DNA of 64,000 bases, taken from assembly GCF_022179725.1 (NCBI RefSeq), contig NZ_BPRC01000019.1, positions 1 through 64,000 on the forward strand. The letters run 5' to 3'. The position numbers and the translations under genes were made by a program. The stretch's first letter is position 1. Each line of letters starts with the position of its first letter. Positions 35,189-43,404 of this stretch are shown piece by piece. The DNA is from Methylorubrum aminovorans. Its GTDB lineage: Bacteria > Pseudomonadota > Alphaproteobacteria > Rhizobiales > Beijerinckiaceae. Under the pieces are notes generated by a model. The model did no database searches. It worked only from the letters and a program-made list of their open reading frames with translations, and was not told the DNA's origin.

Positions 35189-36175
35189 ATGGACGAGACC
35201 CAGACCTCCGAGCCGGCGCCTGAGACCAAGCCCGAGCTCCCGCCCTTCGTGACGGTGGCCAAACCCGCCTCCGACATCCGCACCCGCATCCAGGAGGCCG
35301 GCGGCCTGTCGCTCGACCGGCTGCCGATGCTCAGCGTGGTGTTCGACCGCCTCGCCACCGCCTGCAGCGACGCGACCAAGCATCTCGCCGCCTCCTCGAC
35401 CTTCTACTCCCTGAGCGGGGTCGAGAGCGGGCGCTTCGGCGAGTTCCTCGATACCTACGACGCCCACGCCGTGGTCGGCATCTTCCACGCGCCGGGCTGG
35501 GACGGGCACGTCCTAGTCGGTCTCGACCGCGACTTCATCTACACCATGACCGAGGTGCTGTTCGGCTCCGACGGGTCCGAGCCGCCGGTGGAGGACGAGC
35601 GCACCTTCTCCGCGATCGAGCTGCGCATTGCGCAGATGGTGTTCGAGCAGGTTGGCAAGGCGCTGGAATCCTCGTTCGGTCTCGTCTCGCAGACGAGCTT
35701 CCGCCTGGAGCGCACCGAGACCCGGATGGAGTTCGCGGTGATCGGCCGGCGCTCGAACAAGGCGGTGCAAGCCAAGTTCCTGCTCCAGGCGCTCAACCGC
35801 GGCGGCGAGATGTTTCTCATCATCCCGCAGACGGTGCTGAACCCGCTGCGCCCTGCGCTCGGCAAGGTGCTCACCGGCGAGTCGTCGGCGCGTGATCCGC
35901 GCTGGGCCGAGCAAATCGCGGCGGAGGTGCAGAAGACCACCGTGCGCCTGCGCGCCGTTCTCGAGGAGCGTCACCTGACGCTGGGCGAGATCGCCGGGCT
36001 CAAGGTCGGGCAGGTGCTCACGCTGGATGCGACCCCCGCGACACGGGTCAAGCTCGAAGGCAACGACCGGCCGCTGTTCTGGTGCCGGGCGGGGCAGTCG
36101 CAGGGCGCCTACGTCCTGCGGGTTGAGGACGCGATCAGTCCGGAGAAGGAGGGCGCCCATGGGCTCCTTGGTTGA
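35189..36175 (+). CDS. fliM: Flagellar C-ring switch protein FliM
   Basis: 328 aa from the ATG at 35189. The middle CheC-like domain (SLSGVESGRFGEFLDTYDAH, VVGIFHAPGWDGHVLVGLD) and the C-terminal SpoA domain (RLRAVLEERHLTLGEIAGLK, VGQVLTLDATPATRVKLEGN) are clear. The N-terminal CheY-binding helix is weak, as in rhizobial FliM. It couples CheY-P binding to switching of rotation. It overlaps the next gene by 17 bp. Confidence 0.92.
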   Translation: MDETQTSEPAPETKPELPPFVTVAKPASDIRTRIQEAGGLSLDRLPMLSVVFDRLATACSDATKHLAASSTFYSLSGVESGRFGEFLDTYDAHAVVGIFHAPGWDGHVLVGLDRDFIYTMTEVLFGSDGSEPPVEDERTFSAIELRIAQMVFEQVGKALESSFGLVSQTSFRLERTETRMEFAVIGRRSNKAVQAKFLLQALNRGGEMFLIIPQTVLNPLRPALGKVLTGESSARDPRWAEQIAAEVQKTTVRLRAVLEERHLTLGEIAGLKVGQVLTLDATPATRVKLEGNDRPLFWCRAGQSQGAYVLRVEDAISPEKEGAHGLLG

Positions 36176-36455
36176 CGGCATACTCCTCATCGCACTCGTG
36201 GCCACGAGCGCCTGCGTGGTGCCGATGTACCTCAAGCTGAAGCGCCTCGATCGAACCCAGGCCGAGTATGGCGCGGCGGTGGCCGCCTCCGGCGTTGCCC
36301 TGACCCAGGCCGGCGAGGCGGTGCGCGCCTTCAAGGAGGAAGGCCGAGAGGTGCTGGACGCCTTGAGCCTCAAGATCGACGAGGCGCGGGCTGCGCTCGC
36401 CGAACTGGAAGCGTCCCGCGCGGCGCTCGTTGCGGCGCGCTCCGAGAAGGCGTGA
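36159..36455 (+). CDS. DUF6468-like membrane protein of the flagellar operon
   Basis: 98 aa from the ATG at 36159, inside the end of fliM, with AAGGAGGGC as Shine-Dalgarno. One N-terminal membrane segment (LVDGILLIALVATSACVVPM) and a long helix (YLKLKRLDRTQAEYGAAVAA, EAVRAFKEEGREVLDALSLK) of coiled-coil character. It fits a small family (DUF6468) found beside fliM in alphaproteobacteria. The 17-bp overlap with fliM implies translational coupling and a motor-associated role, so far undefined. Confidence 0.7.
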   Translation: MGSLVDGILLIALVATSACVVPMYLKLKRLDRTQAEYGAAVAASGVALTQAGEAVRAFKEEGREVLDALSLKIDEARAALAELEASRAALVAARSEKA

Positions 36456-36468
36456 GGCGGCCTGCGCC

Positions 36469-36741
36469 TCAATCGTCGCTCGCCTTGCCGGCCTTTTCGA
36501 CGATGGCGCCGGTCTGCGGATCGAGCCGAACCTTAACGGCCCGGCCGTCGCGGCTGGCCTTGGCCTTCCACACGCCGTCATCGGCCTCGATGCTGCGCAC
36601 CGAGCCGTAGCCGGCCTCGGTCAGCTTGGTCAGGACCTGATCGATCGGCATCCGATCCTTTCCGGGCGTGTCGGCCAGGGCCGGCGCGGCGGCGAGGCCG
36701 GCGATCAGTGTGGCAGCGAGGGCGGTCTTGCGGGTGTTCAC
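36469..36741 (-). CDS. PepSY-domain exported protein
   Basis: 90 aa from a GTG at 36741, with GGAGCAG upstream. A signal peptide (VNTRKTALAATLIAGLAAAP, cleaved after ALA) precedes one PepSY domain (MPIDQVLTKLTEAGYGSVRS, IEADDGVWKAKASRDGRAVK, VRLDPQTGAIVEK). PepSY proteins often inhibit peptidases or bind metals in the periplasm. It is on the minus strand inside the forward flagellar run between the DUF6468-like gene and fliN, so it is an unrelated insertion. Confidence 0.8.
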   Translation of the reverse strand: MNTRKTALAATLIAGLAAAPALADTPGKDRMPIDQVLTKLTEAGYGSVRSIEADDGVWKAKASRDGRAVKVRLDPQTGAIVEKAGKASDD

Positions 36742-36941
36742 GGGGGTCTGCTCCGGTCTCGGTGTTGTGATACCTCCTGATGCCACCGCGTTGCCCCGCG
36801 ATCCTGACGGGCGCCGTCAGCGGAGTGTCAGCCGGCGCCGCAGGACGGAAGGGATCTGCGCGCATCGCCGGCGACAGCCTCGCGTCAGCCAAGCCGGCTA
36901 GACCGTCCCCACGCACGAAGCGGACCCGACGAGCCCGAGCG

Positions 36942-37268
36942 ATGAGCAGCACCCCCTTTCCCGACACCGATCTGGCCGGCACCGAGCCCCGTGTCGGCGA
37001 TGGGCGCAATCTCGATTCGATCCTGCGCATCCCGGTGCTGATGCAGGTCGTGCTTGGCTCCGCGACCATGCCGGTGGCCGACCTGATGAAGCTCGGGCGC
37101 GGCGCCGTCGTTCCCCTCGACCACCGGGTCGGCGAGCCGGTGGACGTGATGGTCAACGGCCGCGTCATCGCGCGGGGCGAGATCGTGATCGTCGAGGAGG
37201 ACAATTCCCGCTTCGGCGTGTCGCTGACCGAGGTGGTCGGCCCGGCCGCCGCCGATCAGAACAGCTGA
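36942..37268 (+). CDS. fliN: Flagellar C-ring protein FliN
   Basis: 108 aa from the ATG at 36942. It is essentially one SpoA domain (SILRIPVLMQVVLGSATMPV, ADLMKLGRGAVVPLDHRVGE, PVDVMVNGRVIARGEIVIVE, FGVSLTEVV). It forms the base of the C-ring with FliM and docks the export ATPase complex. It is followed by fliG after 22 bp. It is separated from fliM by the DUF6468-like gene and the reversed PepSY gene. Confidence 0.94.
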   Translation: MSSTPFPDTDLAGTEPRVGDGRNLDSILRIPVLMQVVLGSATMPVADLMKLGRGAVVPLDHRVGEPVDVMVNGRVIARGEIVIVEEDNSRFGVSLTEVVGPAAADQNS

Positions 37269-37290
37269 GCCTCGGCGAGAGCGGGCCGCC

Positions 37291-38367
37291 ATGTCGTCGA
37301 GTCCCCTGGCATCGAGCCCCCTTCCTCCGGACGCCCTGCCCGTGGCTCCAGTCGCCACCCGCGGGGTGGGCCGGCGGCTCGACCCCGTCGATCAGGTGGC
37401 GGCGCTGCTGCTCGCCATGGGCAAGCCCGCCGCCGGGCGGCTCATCAAGTATTTCGAGCCGGACGAGCTCAAGCGCATCACCCGCTCGGCGTCGAATCTC
37501 GGCGCGGTCAGCCCCGAGCAGCTCGACACGGTGGTCGAGCACTTTTCCGCAGAATTCTCCGCCGGCAACAGCCTGATCGGCACCGCCAACGAGGTCGAGA
37601 AGCTGCTCAGCGGCCTGCTGCCGGCCGACCAGATCGCCGACATCCTCGCGGACGTGCGCGGCAACGCCACCCGCTCGGTCTGGGAGCGGCTCGGCACCGT
37701 GCAGGAGAGCGTGCTGGCGAGCTACCTCGTCAAGGAGCATCCCCAGACCGCGGCGCTGATCCTGTCCAAGGTCAAGCCCGCCACCGCCGCCAAGGTGATG
37801 GGCCACCTGCCCGCGCCGTTGCGCAACACGGTGATGCGGCGGATGCTGAGCTTCAAGCCGATCGGCGACGATGTGCTGAACGCGATCGAGAAGACGCTGC
37901 ACGAGGACTTCATGATCAACGGCGCGCGCAATTCCGGCGCCGACACGCACGCCAAGATGGCCGACATCATCAACAAGATGGAGCGCCAGCAGATGGACGA
38001 CGTGCTCACCAGCCTCGGCGAGTCGCGTCCGAAATCGGTCGAGATCCTGAAAGGCCTGCTCTTCACCTTCGACGATATCGTCAAGCTGGCGCCCCGCGCC
38101 CGCACCACTCTCTTCGATGCCGTGCCCAACGACCGGCTGGTTCTGGCGCTCAAGGGCACCGACGCGGAGTTCCGCACCACGGTGCTCAGCGCCCTCTCGG
38201 CGCGCGTGCGCCGCATGGTCGAGCACGAGTTGAACGGCGGCGAGCCGGCGGCGCAGCGCGACGTCATGGAGGCGCGCCGCTCCATCACGGACATGGCCAT
38301 GGACATGGCCGGGCGCGGGGAGATCGAGATCAATCCGGGAGGCGAGGATGACGCGCTCATCCGTTGA
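37291..38367 (+). CDS. fliG: Flagellar switch/rotor protein FliG
   Basis: 358 aa. The N-terminal domain binds FliF (LDPVDQVAALLLAMGKPAAG, RLIKYFEPDELKRITRSASN). The middle armadillo domain contains the EHPQTAALILSKVKPATAAK motif. The C-terminal domain carries the charged torque helix (RTTLFDAVPNDRLVLALKGT, EFRTTVLSALSARVRRMVEH). It transmits torque from MotA. It lies between fliN and flhB in the forward run. Confidence 0.95.
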   Translation: MSSSPLASSPLPPDALPVAPVATRGVGRRLDPVDQVAALLLAMGKPAAGRLIKYFEPDELKRITRSASNLGAVSPEQLDTVVEHFSAEFSAGNSLIGTANEVEKLLSGLLPADQIADILADVRGNATRSVWERLGTVQESVLASYLVKEHPQTAALILSKVKPATAAKVMGHLPAPLRNTVMRRMLSFKPIGDDVLNAIEKTLHEDFMINGARNSGADTHAKMADIINKMERQQMDDVLTSLGESRPKSVEILKGLLFTFDDIVKLAPRARTTLFDAVPNDRLVLALKGTDAEFRTTVLSALSARVRRMVEHELNGGEPAAQRDVMEARRSITDMAMDMAGRGEIEINPGGEDDALIR

Positions 38368-38407
38368 CGCCTGTCGCACCTGCCGCGCCCGCGGGCAGGG
38401 CTGATCC

Positions 38408-39472
38408 GTGGCAGGGGACGAGGACAAGGAGAGCAAGACCGAAGCCGCCACCGAGCGGCGGGTCCGCGAAGCGATCGAGAAGGGCGACATCCCGTTCTCG
38501 CGCGAGGCGCCGGTTTTCGCCTCGACGCTGGGCCTACTGATCGCGCTCGCGCTATTCGCGCGGGGGCAGGCGGCGCAGCTCGCGGGCGACTTCGCGCCGA
38601 TCCTCGACGATCCGCGCGGCTTCTCCCTGGAGACCGGGGGCGACGCGATGCTGCTCTTGAGCCGCGTGGCATTGGCGGCGGGCCGCTTCCTCCTGCCGAT
38701 CCTGCTGATCCTGGCGGTGTGCAGCCTCGCGGCCTCGCTGCTGCAAAACCTGCCGCGCCTCGTCGTCGATCGGATCACGCCGAAATGGTCGCGGGTCTCG
38801 CCGATGGCGGGGTTCTCGCGGATCTTCGGAACTTCGGGTCAAGTCGAGTTCCTGAAATCCGTCGTTAAATTCCTTGCGGTCAGTGTCGTCGCCCTTCTGC
38901 TCCTTCGCTCGGAGCGGACAAGAGCCGTGAACGCCATGTTCGTCGATCCGAGCCAATTGCCCGAACTGATCCTGACGGTCTCGATCCGGCTCGTCTCGGC
39001 AGTGGCCATCGCCACCATCGTGATTGTGGCAGGCGACCTCGTCTGGGCCCGCCTGCGCTGGCAGCGCTCGCTCAGGATGTCGCGCCAGGACATCAAGGAC
39101 GAGCACAAGCAGACCGAGGGCGACCCTTCCGTCAAGGCGCGGCTGCGCTCGCTCGCACAGGACCGTGCCCGCAACCGGATGCTCGCCAACGTCGATCGTG
39201 CGACCGTGATCATCGCCAACCCGACCCACTTCGCCGTGGCGCTGCGCTACGAGCCTTCCGAGAACCCGGCCCCCCTCGTCATCGCCAAGGGGCAGGATCT
39301 CATCGCCCTGCGGATCCGCGCGATCGCCGAGGAAAAAGGCATCGCCGTGATCGAGGACAAGCCTCTCGCAAGGTCGCTGTACGATGCTGTGCAGGTCGAT
39401 CAGACGATTCCGGCAGAATTTTACCGCGCCGTGGCACAGATCCTTTTCTTCCTTTTCGCGAGAGCCCGATGA
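38408..39472 (+). CDS. flhB: Flagellar export switch protein FlhB
   Basis: 354 aa from a GTG at 38408 (VAGDEDKESKTEAATERRVR). It has four membrane segments and a cytoplasmic C-terminal domain with the self-cleavage motif NPTH (ATVIIANPTHFAVALRY). Cleavage there switches export from rod/hook to filament substrates. The usual KTE-x-AT start is present. The stop overlaps the next gene by 4 bp. Confidence 0.95.
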   Translation: MAGDEDKESKTEAATERRVREAIEKGDIPFSREAPVFASTLGLLIALALFARGQAAQLAGDFAPILDDPRGFSLETGGDAMLLLSRVALAAGRFLLPILLILAVCSLAASLLQNLPRLVVDRITPKWSRVSPMAGFSRIFGTSGQVEFLKSVVKFLAVSVVALLLLRSERTRAVNAMFVDPSQLPELILTVSIRLVSAVAIATIVIVAGDLVWARLRWQRSLRMSRQDIKDEHKQTEGDPSVKARLRSLAQDRARNRMLANVDRATVIIANPTHFAVALRYEPSENPAPLVIAKGQDLIALRIRAIAEEKGIAVIEDKPLARSLYDAVQVDQTIPAEFYRAVAQILFFLFARAR

Positions 39473-39915
39473 CCCCTCAGGTCCAACGTTTCGCGCCAGG
39501 GCCATCGGCCGTCCCGCACGCCTATGCGGCTGCCGAGCAGATCTTCGCCGAGGCACTGCGCGACTTCATCGGTGAGCTGTGCCTGCTCGACGGCGGCGTG
39601 CTCATCGGCTGGATCCGCGGCGAGCGGCACGGCAACATCGCCGACATCGTCTCCTCTTCCGCCGAGCTGTTCTTCAAGGAATCGGTGCTGACCTACGCCG
39701 ATGCCGCGGACGTGTGCCTCGATTGGGGCCGCTCGATGCAGGTGGTCCTCGATCTCGAATTCGCCGCCGAGCCGATGACCGTGTTCTTCAAGCTGGTTCT
39801 CGACGAGGTGTTCGCAGGCGTCGCGATCCAGCGCATCGTCGCCGAGGATACGGGAGCCTTGTCCCTCGAAGACTTCGCCCACGCGGTGAGACAAGCCCGG
39901 GTGGGACACGCCTGA
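39469..39915 (+). CDS. Uncharacterised protein coupled to flhB
   Basis: 148 aa, soluble, no signal peptide. It starts with ATG overlapping the flhB stop (ATGA), so it is translationally coupled. Sequence landmarks are AYAAAEQIFAEALRDFIGEL, WIRGERHGNIADIVSSSAEL, FFKESVLTYADAADVCLDWG and MTVFFKLVLDEVFAGVAIQR. I do not recognise a family. Position suggests a role in flagellar export or assembly, for example a chaperone; that is inference only. Confidence 0.65.
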   Translation: MTPQVQRFAPGPSAVPHAYAAAEQIFAEALRDFIGELCLLDGGVLIGWIRGERHGNIADIVSSSAELFFKESVLTYADAADVCLDWGRSMQVVLDLEFAAEPMTVFFKLVLDEVFAGVAIQRIVAEDTGALSLEDFAHAVRQARVGHA

Positions 39916-40015
39916 GGGCCGCGAATCGCGCGCTTCCCCGCGGCGGCCGAGCCGCCGACGAGACGTCCACGACGGGTCAGGACGGGCGCTCAGCAGACAA
40001 CTCTTGTCCATGTAT

Positions 40016-40078
40016 GGAATTGTACATTCCGCCGGATTGACCCCCTCGCCCCCGCGCTACATGACAGTATCGGTACTG
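40016..40078. promoter_or_regulatory. Two small dyads upstream of ftcR copy 2
   Basis: GGAAT-TGTAC-ATTCC (40016-40030) and CAGTA-TCGG-TACTG (40065-40078) lie 113-175 bp before the ftcR-like start at 40191, in a 275-bp gap with no gene. They are possible operator sites; the regulator is unknown. Confidence 0.35.
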
Positions 40079-40190
40079 CGTCTCGAAGCCTCGCGGGGGA
40101 CACGGCATGGCCTCCAAGAGGTGCCCAAAACCTGCCCAGATCGCAGAGCAAGGCCGGGACGATCCGGTGGGGTCAGGGGGATGGTCGGCG

Positions 40191-40892
40191 ATGTATTTTC
40201 TGGTCGATCCGCGCGACACCGTGAACGCGGGTTACAAGGCCAGCTTCGAGCGCGAGGGGGTCTCCTCTTTCGCGCTCATGCCCGAGGAGTTCCTGGGCTG
40301 GCTCCAGGCGGCCTCCCGCAGCGACCTCGAAGCGATCCAGGGCTTCCTTCTCGGTGATTTCGAGGAGCGGGCAAAATGCGCGAGCGTGATTCGCAAGCAG
40401 TCCCAAGCTCCGATCATCGCACTGGCCGACTTGCGCTCCCTGGAGCAGACCGTCGAGCTCCTGGAAGCCGGCATCGACGACGTGCTGCCCAAGCCCGTCC
40501 ATGTCCGCGAGATCCTGGCCCGGTCGGAGGCGATCTGGCGCCGGGTCAACGGCGCCGTTGCGCAGGGCGATGCGGAGGGTGAGAGCGCGAGCGAGGCCAA
40601 GGTGTCCGACCGGCTCAAGGTCTTCCACGACGGGCGCGACCCCGAAATCGACGGCGTGCCGCTCTCCCTACCGCGGCGGGAGCGCCATATCCTGGAATAC
40701 CTCGTGCGCAACCGTGGGCGCCGGCTCACCAAAACCCAGGTCTTCAACGTGGTGTACGGCGTCTACAGCAACGGCGTCGAGGAGAGCGTGATCGAGGGCC
40801 ATGTGAGCAAGCTGCGTAGGAAGCTCACCGAGCGGCTCGGCCGCGATCCGATCGAGGCCAAGCGCTACATGGGCTACACCTATATCGGCTGA
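40191..40892 (+). CDS. ftcR: FtcR-type flagellar transcriptional regulator, copy 2
   Basis: 233 aa from the ATG at 40191 (MYFLVDPRDTVNAGYKASFE), preceded by GGGGGATGG. It has the same architecture as the copy at 1121-1801: receiver-like domain with ALADLRSLEQTVELLEAGID then LPKPVHVREILARSEAIW, and a winged helix (LPRRERHILEYLVRNRGRRL, IEGHVSKLRRKLTERLGRDP, IEAKRYMGYTYIG). Identical short blocks (KPVHVREI, PRRERHILEYL) show paralogy. It faces the fliK/lytic transglycosylase genes inside the flagellar block, the position ftcR has in Brucella, so this is likely the true orthologue. Confidence 0.88.
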   Translation: MYFLVDPRDTVNAGYKASFEREGVSSFALMPEEFLGWLQAASRSDLEAIQGFLLGDFEERAKCASVIRKQSQAPIIALADLRSLEQTVELLEAGIDDVLPKPVHVREILARSEAIWRRVNGAVAQGDAEGESASEAKVSDRLKVFHDGRDPEIDGVPLSLPRRERHILEYLVRNRGRRLTKTQVFNVVYGVYSNGVEESVIEGHVSKLRRKLTERLGRDPIEAKRYMGYTYIG

Positions 40893-40898
40893 GCTTGC

Positions 40899-41567
40899 CT
40901 ACTGGCAGAATGCCTTGGCGCCCGGCGTCCAGTTGCCGAAGCCGGAGGCGACCATGTTGGTGATGACCCGGCAGACATAGGCCTTCTGCGCCGGGTTGTT
41001 GTTCGGCCCGGCATGATAGCGGGCGACCGCCAGCGTCCAGCTTCCCTCACGCTCCTTCAGTTCCTTCAGGAAGCGCGTCGCGTACTCGACGTTCTGGGCG
41101 GGGTCGATCATCGCCTCCAGCGAGGCGAACTTCGCCCGATGATAGTGATGGTTGATCTGCATGCAGCCGAGATCGACCAGGCGCACGCCCTCCTGCTGCG
41201 CCTGGGTCAGGCGCTGCACCACGTCCGCCGCGGTGGCGCCGAAATACGCCTTGCCCCCGATGTTCATGGCGTAGGGTTGGAGCGAGCCGCGATTGCCGCT
41301 CTCCGTCAGCCCGACCGCGTACAGCATGCCGAGTGGAACGCCGTGTTTCGCGGCCGCCTGCGCCATCTGGCGTTCGCAGACACGGGAGGCGCCGGCCATC
41401 GGGGGACGTTTGGAGCGGCCCCTCGCGTCGCCGCTCATCGCGCCCGTCTGCGCGGAGGCGGCCTCCGCAGCGCCCTCGGCGGCGGTGGCATGCGCGGCCG
41501 CCGCATTCGGACCGGCAGCGCTAGAGATACAGGCTGCCGTGATCGCGCCCGCGAGAATCCGTCTCAT
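40899..41567 (-). CDS. Lytic transglycosylase overlapping fliK
   Basis: 222 aa from the ATG at 41567, with GAGGAG upstream, beginning inside the last 47 bp of fliK. A signal peptide (MRRILAGAITAACISSAAGP) is followed by an SLT (lysozyme-like) domain. The catalytic Glu is in AVGLTESGNRGSLQPYAMNI, with LGCMQINHHYH and LAVARYHAGPNN. It cleaves peptidoglycan. Alphaproteobacterial FlgJ lacks a hydrolase domain, and separate flagellar transglycosylases (SltF in Rhodobacter) do its job. The position makes this gene a candidate for that role. Confidence 0.85.
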   Translation of the reverse strand: MRRILAGAITAACISSAAGPNAAAAHATAAEGAAEAASAQTGAMSGDARGRSKRPPMAGASRVCERQMAQAAAKHGVPLGMLYAVGLTESGNRGSLQPYAMNIGGKAYFGATAADVVQRLTQAQQEGVRLVDLGCMQINHHYHRAKFASLEAMIDPAQNVEYATRFLKELKEREGSWTLAVARYHAGPNNNPAQKAYVCRVITNMVASGFGNWTPGAKAFCQ

Positions 41568-43365
41568 GGTTCTGCTCCTCGGTGGGCATGGCGGCCTCGT
41601 CCGCGCGCGGGGACGGGCGCCGGCCCGATTGATCGGGCGTCGCCGCGCCCGGCTGTCTGTCAGGCTGCCCGCCCTGCGATCCGGCGAACGTGGCGAAGCC
41701 CTGGCCGCGCGATCCGGATTCACCGGGCCCGGCGTCGCCTGCCTGGATCGTCACGGTATCGGCCTCGTAGCCGGCCTCCCGCAGCAGACCGGAGAGCAGG
41801 TCACCCTCCTTGCGCAGGCGCTCGGCGGTCTCCTCGCGGCTCGTGCGCAGGCTCATCTCCAGCCGCCCGTCCTGCAGGCGCATCCGCACCAGCACCGTGC
41901 CCAGATCGGCCGGATGGAGTTGGAGCGTCAGGATCTTCAGCGGACCGGTCTCGGTCGGGGCCGTCGACGGGCGGCTTTGGGCAGCGGAGGCCGCCGCGGG
42001 CAATTGGGCGGTGACCGCATCGACGATCTGGCGCAGCGGCGAGGCCGGCACCGGAGCCGGCGCGCCCGCTTGCAGGACCGGCTCGGCCGGCATCTCCGGA
42101 TGCGGCGCCTCGATCGAAGAAGCGCCACCCGCGGCGTCCGTGCCGGCCTCCGCCTCCGTCTTTGCGCGCGTCACCGACGCGGCGGCACGTTCCGCGGGCG
42201 TTTCAGGACGAGCGAGGCCGTCCGGCTGCTGCCGCACCGGCTCCGGATCGCGGTGGACTTGTAGCGTCGGATCGGCCTGGGCCACGGCGGCCGATTCGGG
42301 GAGGTCGCCACGGCTGAGGCCCTCGGCGGGCGCCGCCGACGCCGCGGCACCGGCTGGTTCTGGCCGGTCGCCGCGGGACACGGTGCGTCCGCGGCCCGCA
42401 GGGTTCCCGAGGGCATCGGGTGCGGCGGCGGGCGGACGCGCCGTGCCGGCGGATCGGTGCGCAGACGCCGCCGACACCGCAGCCGCGCCCGCGGCCCGGT
42501 CCTGGCCCCCATCGAGTGACGTCGGCTGCTGTGTCGCTGCAGCGGCGGCCGTCGCCGGTACTTCGGGCGGTGCTGTGATGGCGGGCGCTGACCGCGTCGC
42601 GGCCGGGATGACGGTCGAGGCGGACGGCTGCTCGACGGCCGCTTGCCTGGACGGTGCGGGGCTGCCCTGAGCAGGGACCGCGTCATCGCTTCCGGCGGCG
42701 AGATCATGGACAGCGCCGCGCGGCGCCGCGAGCGATGATCGATCCGGTCCGGCGACCGGCGGCGCGGACACCGTCGCCGCCGGGGCCGAAGCGATCGAAG
42801 GGGACGAAAGCCGGGGCGCGTCGTCCCGCACGATCGAGGGCGAAACGTCGGCGTCGACACCGCCGGTCTCCGGGAGGACCGGCGACGCGATGGTTCCGTT
42901 CGCAACCGGCCCGGACCCCGTGGCCGGCGCGACCAGACCGGGCCGAACGGGCGCGAAATGCGTCTCTAATCCGACCTGGGAGATCGACAGGGCCGGCGCC
43001 GTGGGGAGTGGGCTCGGCCCGGAGCCGGCCCGCGCCGCGGCACGCTGCACCATCACTTCAAGGCCGGCCTCCGGGTTGGCGGCCGGAACCGGCCCGGCGA
43101 CGGGACCGGTGAGCGCCATCAAGGCTTGCAGGGCCGAACCGGGCGCGGTCGCAACGGGCGGGTCGGCGGGCAGCGCGGGCGGGCCGTCCGTCCGGTCCTC
43201 GGTGGCTTCCGCGGGAGCCTCTCCGGACGGCGCGGTCCCGCTCTCGAACGCCCCGAGCATCGCCTCGAAATCGGGGGTGCCGCCCGCGCGCGGATCCTCG
43301 CCCGTAGGCGCGCGGCCGGCCTCGGCCTTCGGCCGCATCGGGGAAAGGGTGTCGAGGGACCGCAT
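41521..43365 (-). CDS. fliK: Flagellar hook-length control protein FliK
   Basis: 614 aa from the ATG at 43365 (a GTG precedes it). The N-terminal 480 residues are Ala/Pro/Ser-rich and disordered. The C-terminal domain (LKILTLQLHPADLGTVLVRM, RLQDGRLEMSLRTSREETAE, LRKEGDLLSGLLREAGYEAD) is the FliK substrate-switch domain. It measures the hook and triggers the FlhB switch. Rhizobial homologues were once called MotD. It lies 39 bp after motC in the same orientation. Confidence 0.9.
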   Translation of the reverse strand: MRSLDTLSPMRPKAEAGRAPTGEDPRAGGTPDFEAMLGAFESGTAPSGEAPAEATEDRTDGPPALPADPPVATAPGSALQALMALTGPVAGPVPAANPEAGLEVMVQRAAARAGSGPSPLPTAPALSISQVGLETHFAPVRPGLVAPATGSGPVANGTIASPVLPETGGVDADVSPSIVRDDAPRLSSPSIASAPAATVSAPPVAGPDRSSLAAPRGAVHDLAAGSDDAVPAQGSPAPSRQAAVEQPSASTVIPAATRSAPAITAPPEVPATAAAAATQQPTSLDGGQDRAAGAAAVSAASAHRSAGTARPPAAAPDALGNPAGRGRTVSRGDRPEPAGAAASAAPAEGLSRGDLPESAAVAQADPTLQVHRDPEPVRQQPDGLARPETPAERAAASVTRAKTEAEAGTDAAGGASSIEAPHPEMPAEPVLQAGAPAPVPASPLRQIVDAVTAQLPAAASAAQSRPSTAPTETGPLKILTLQLHPADLGTVLVRMRLQDGRLEMSLRTSREETAERLRKEGDLLSGLLREAGYEADTVTIQAGDAGPGESGSRGQGFATFAGSQGGQPDRQPGAATPDQSGRRPSPRADEAAMPTEEQNHETDSRGRDHGSLYL

Positions 43366-43404
43366 CACGGGTCGATCGTCCGGTGGTTGGAGGGCGGGAG
43401 GGTC

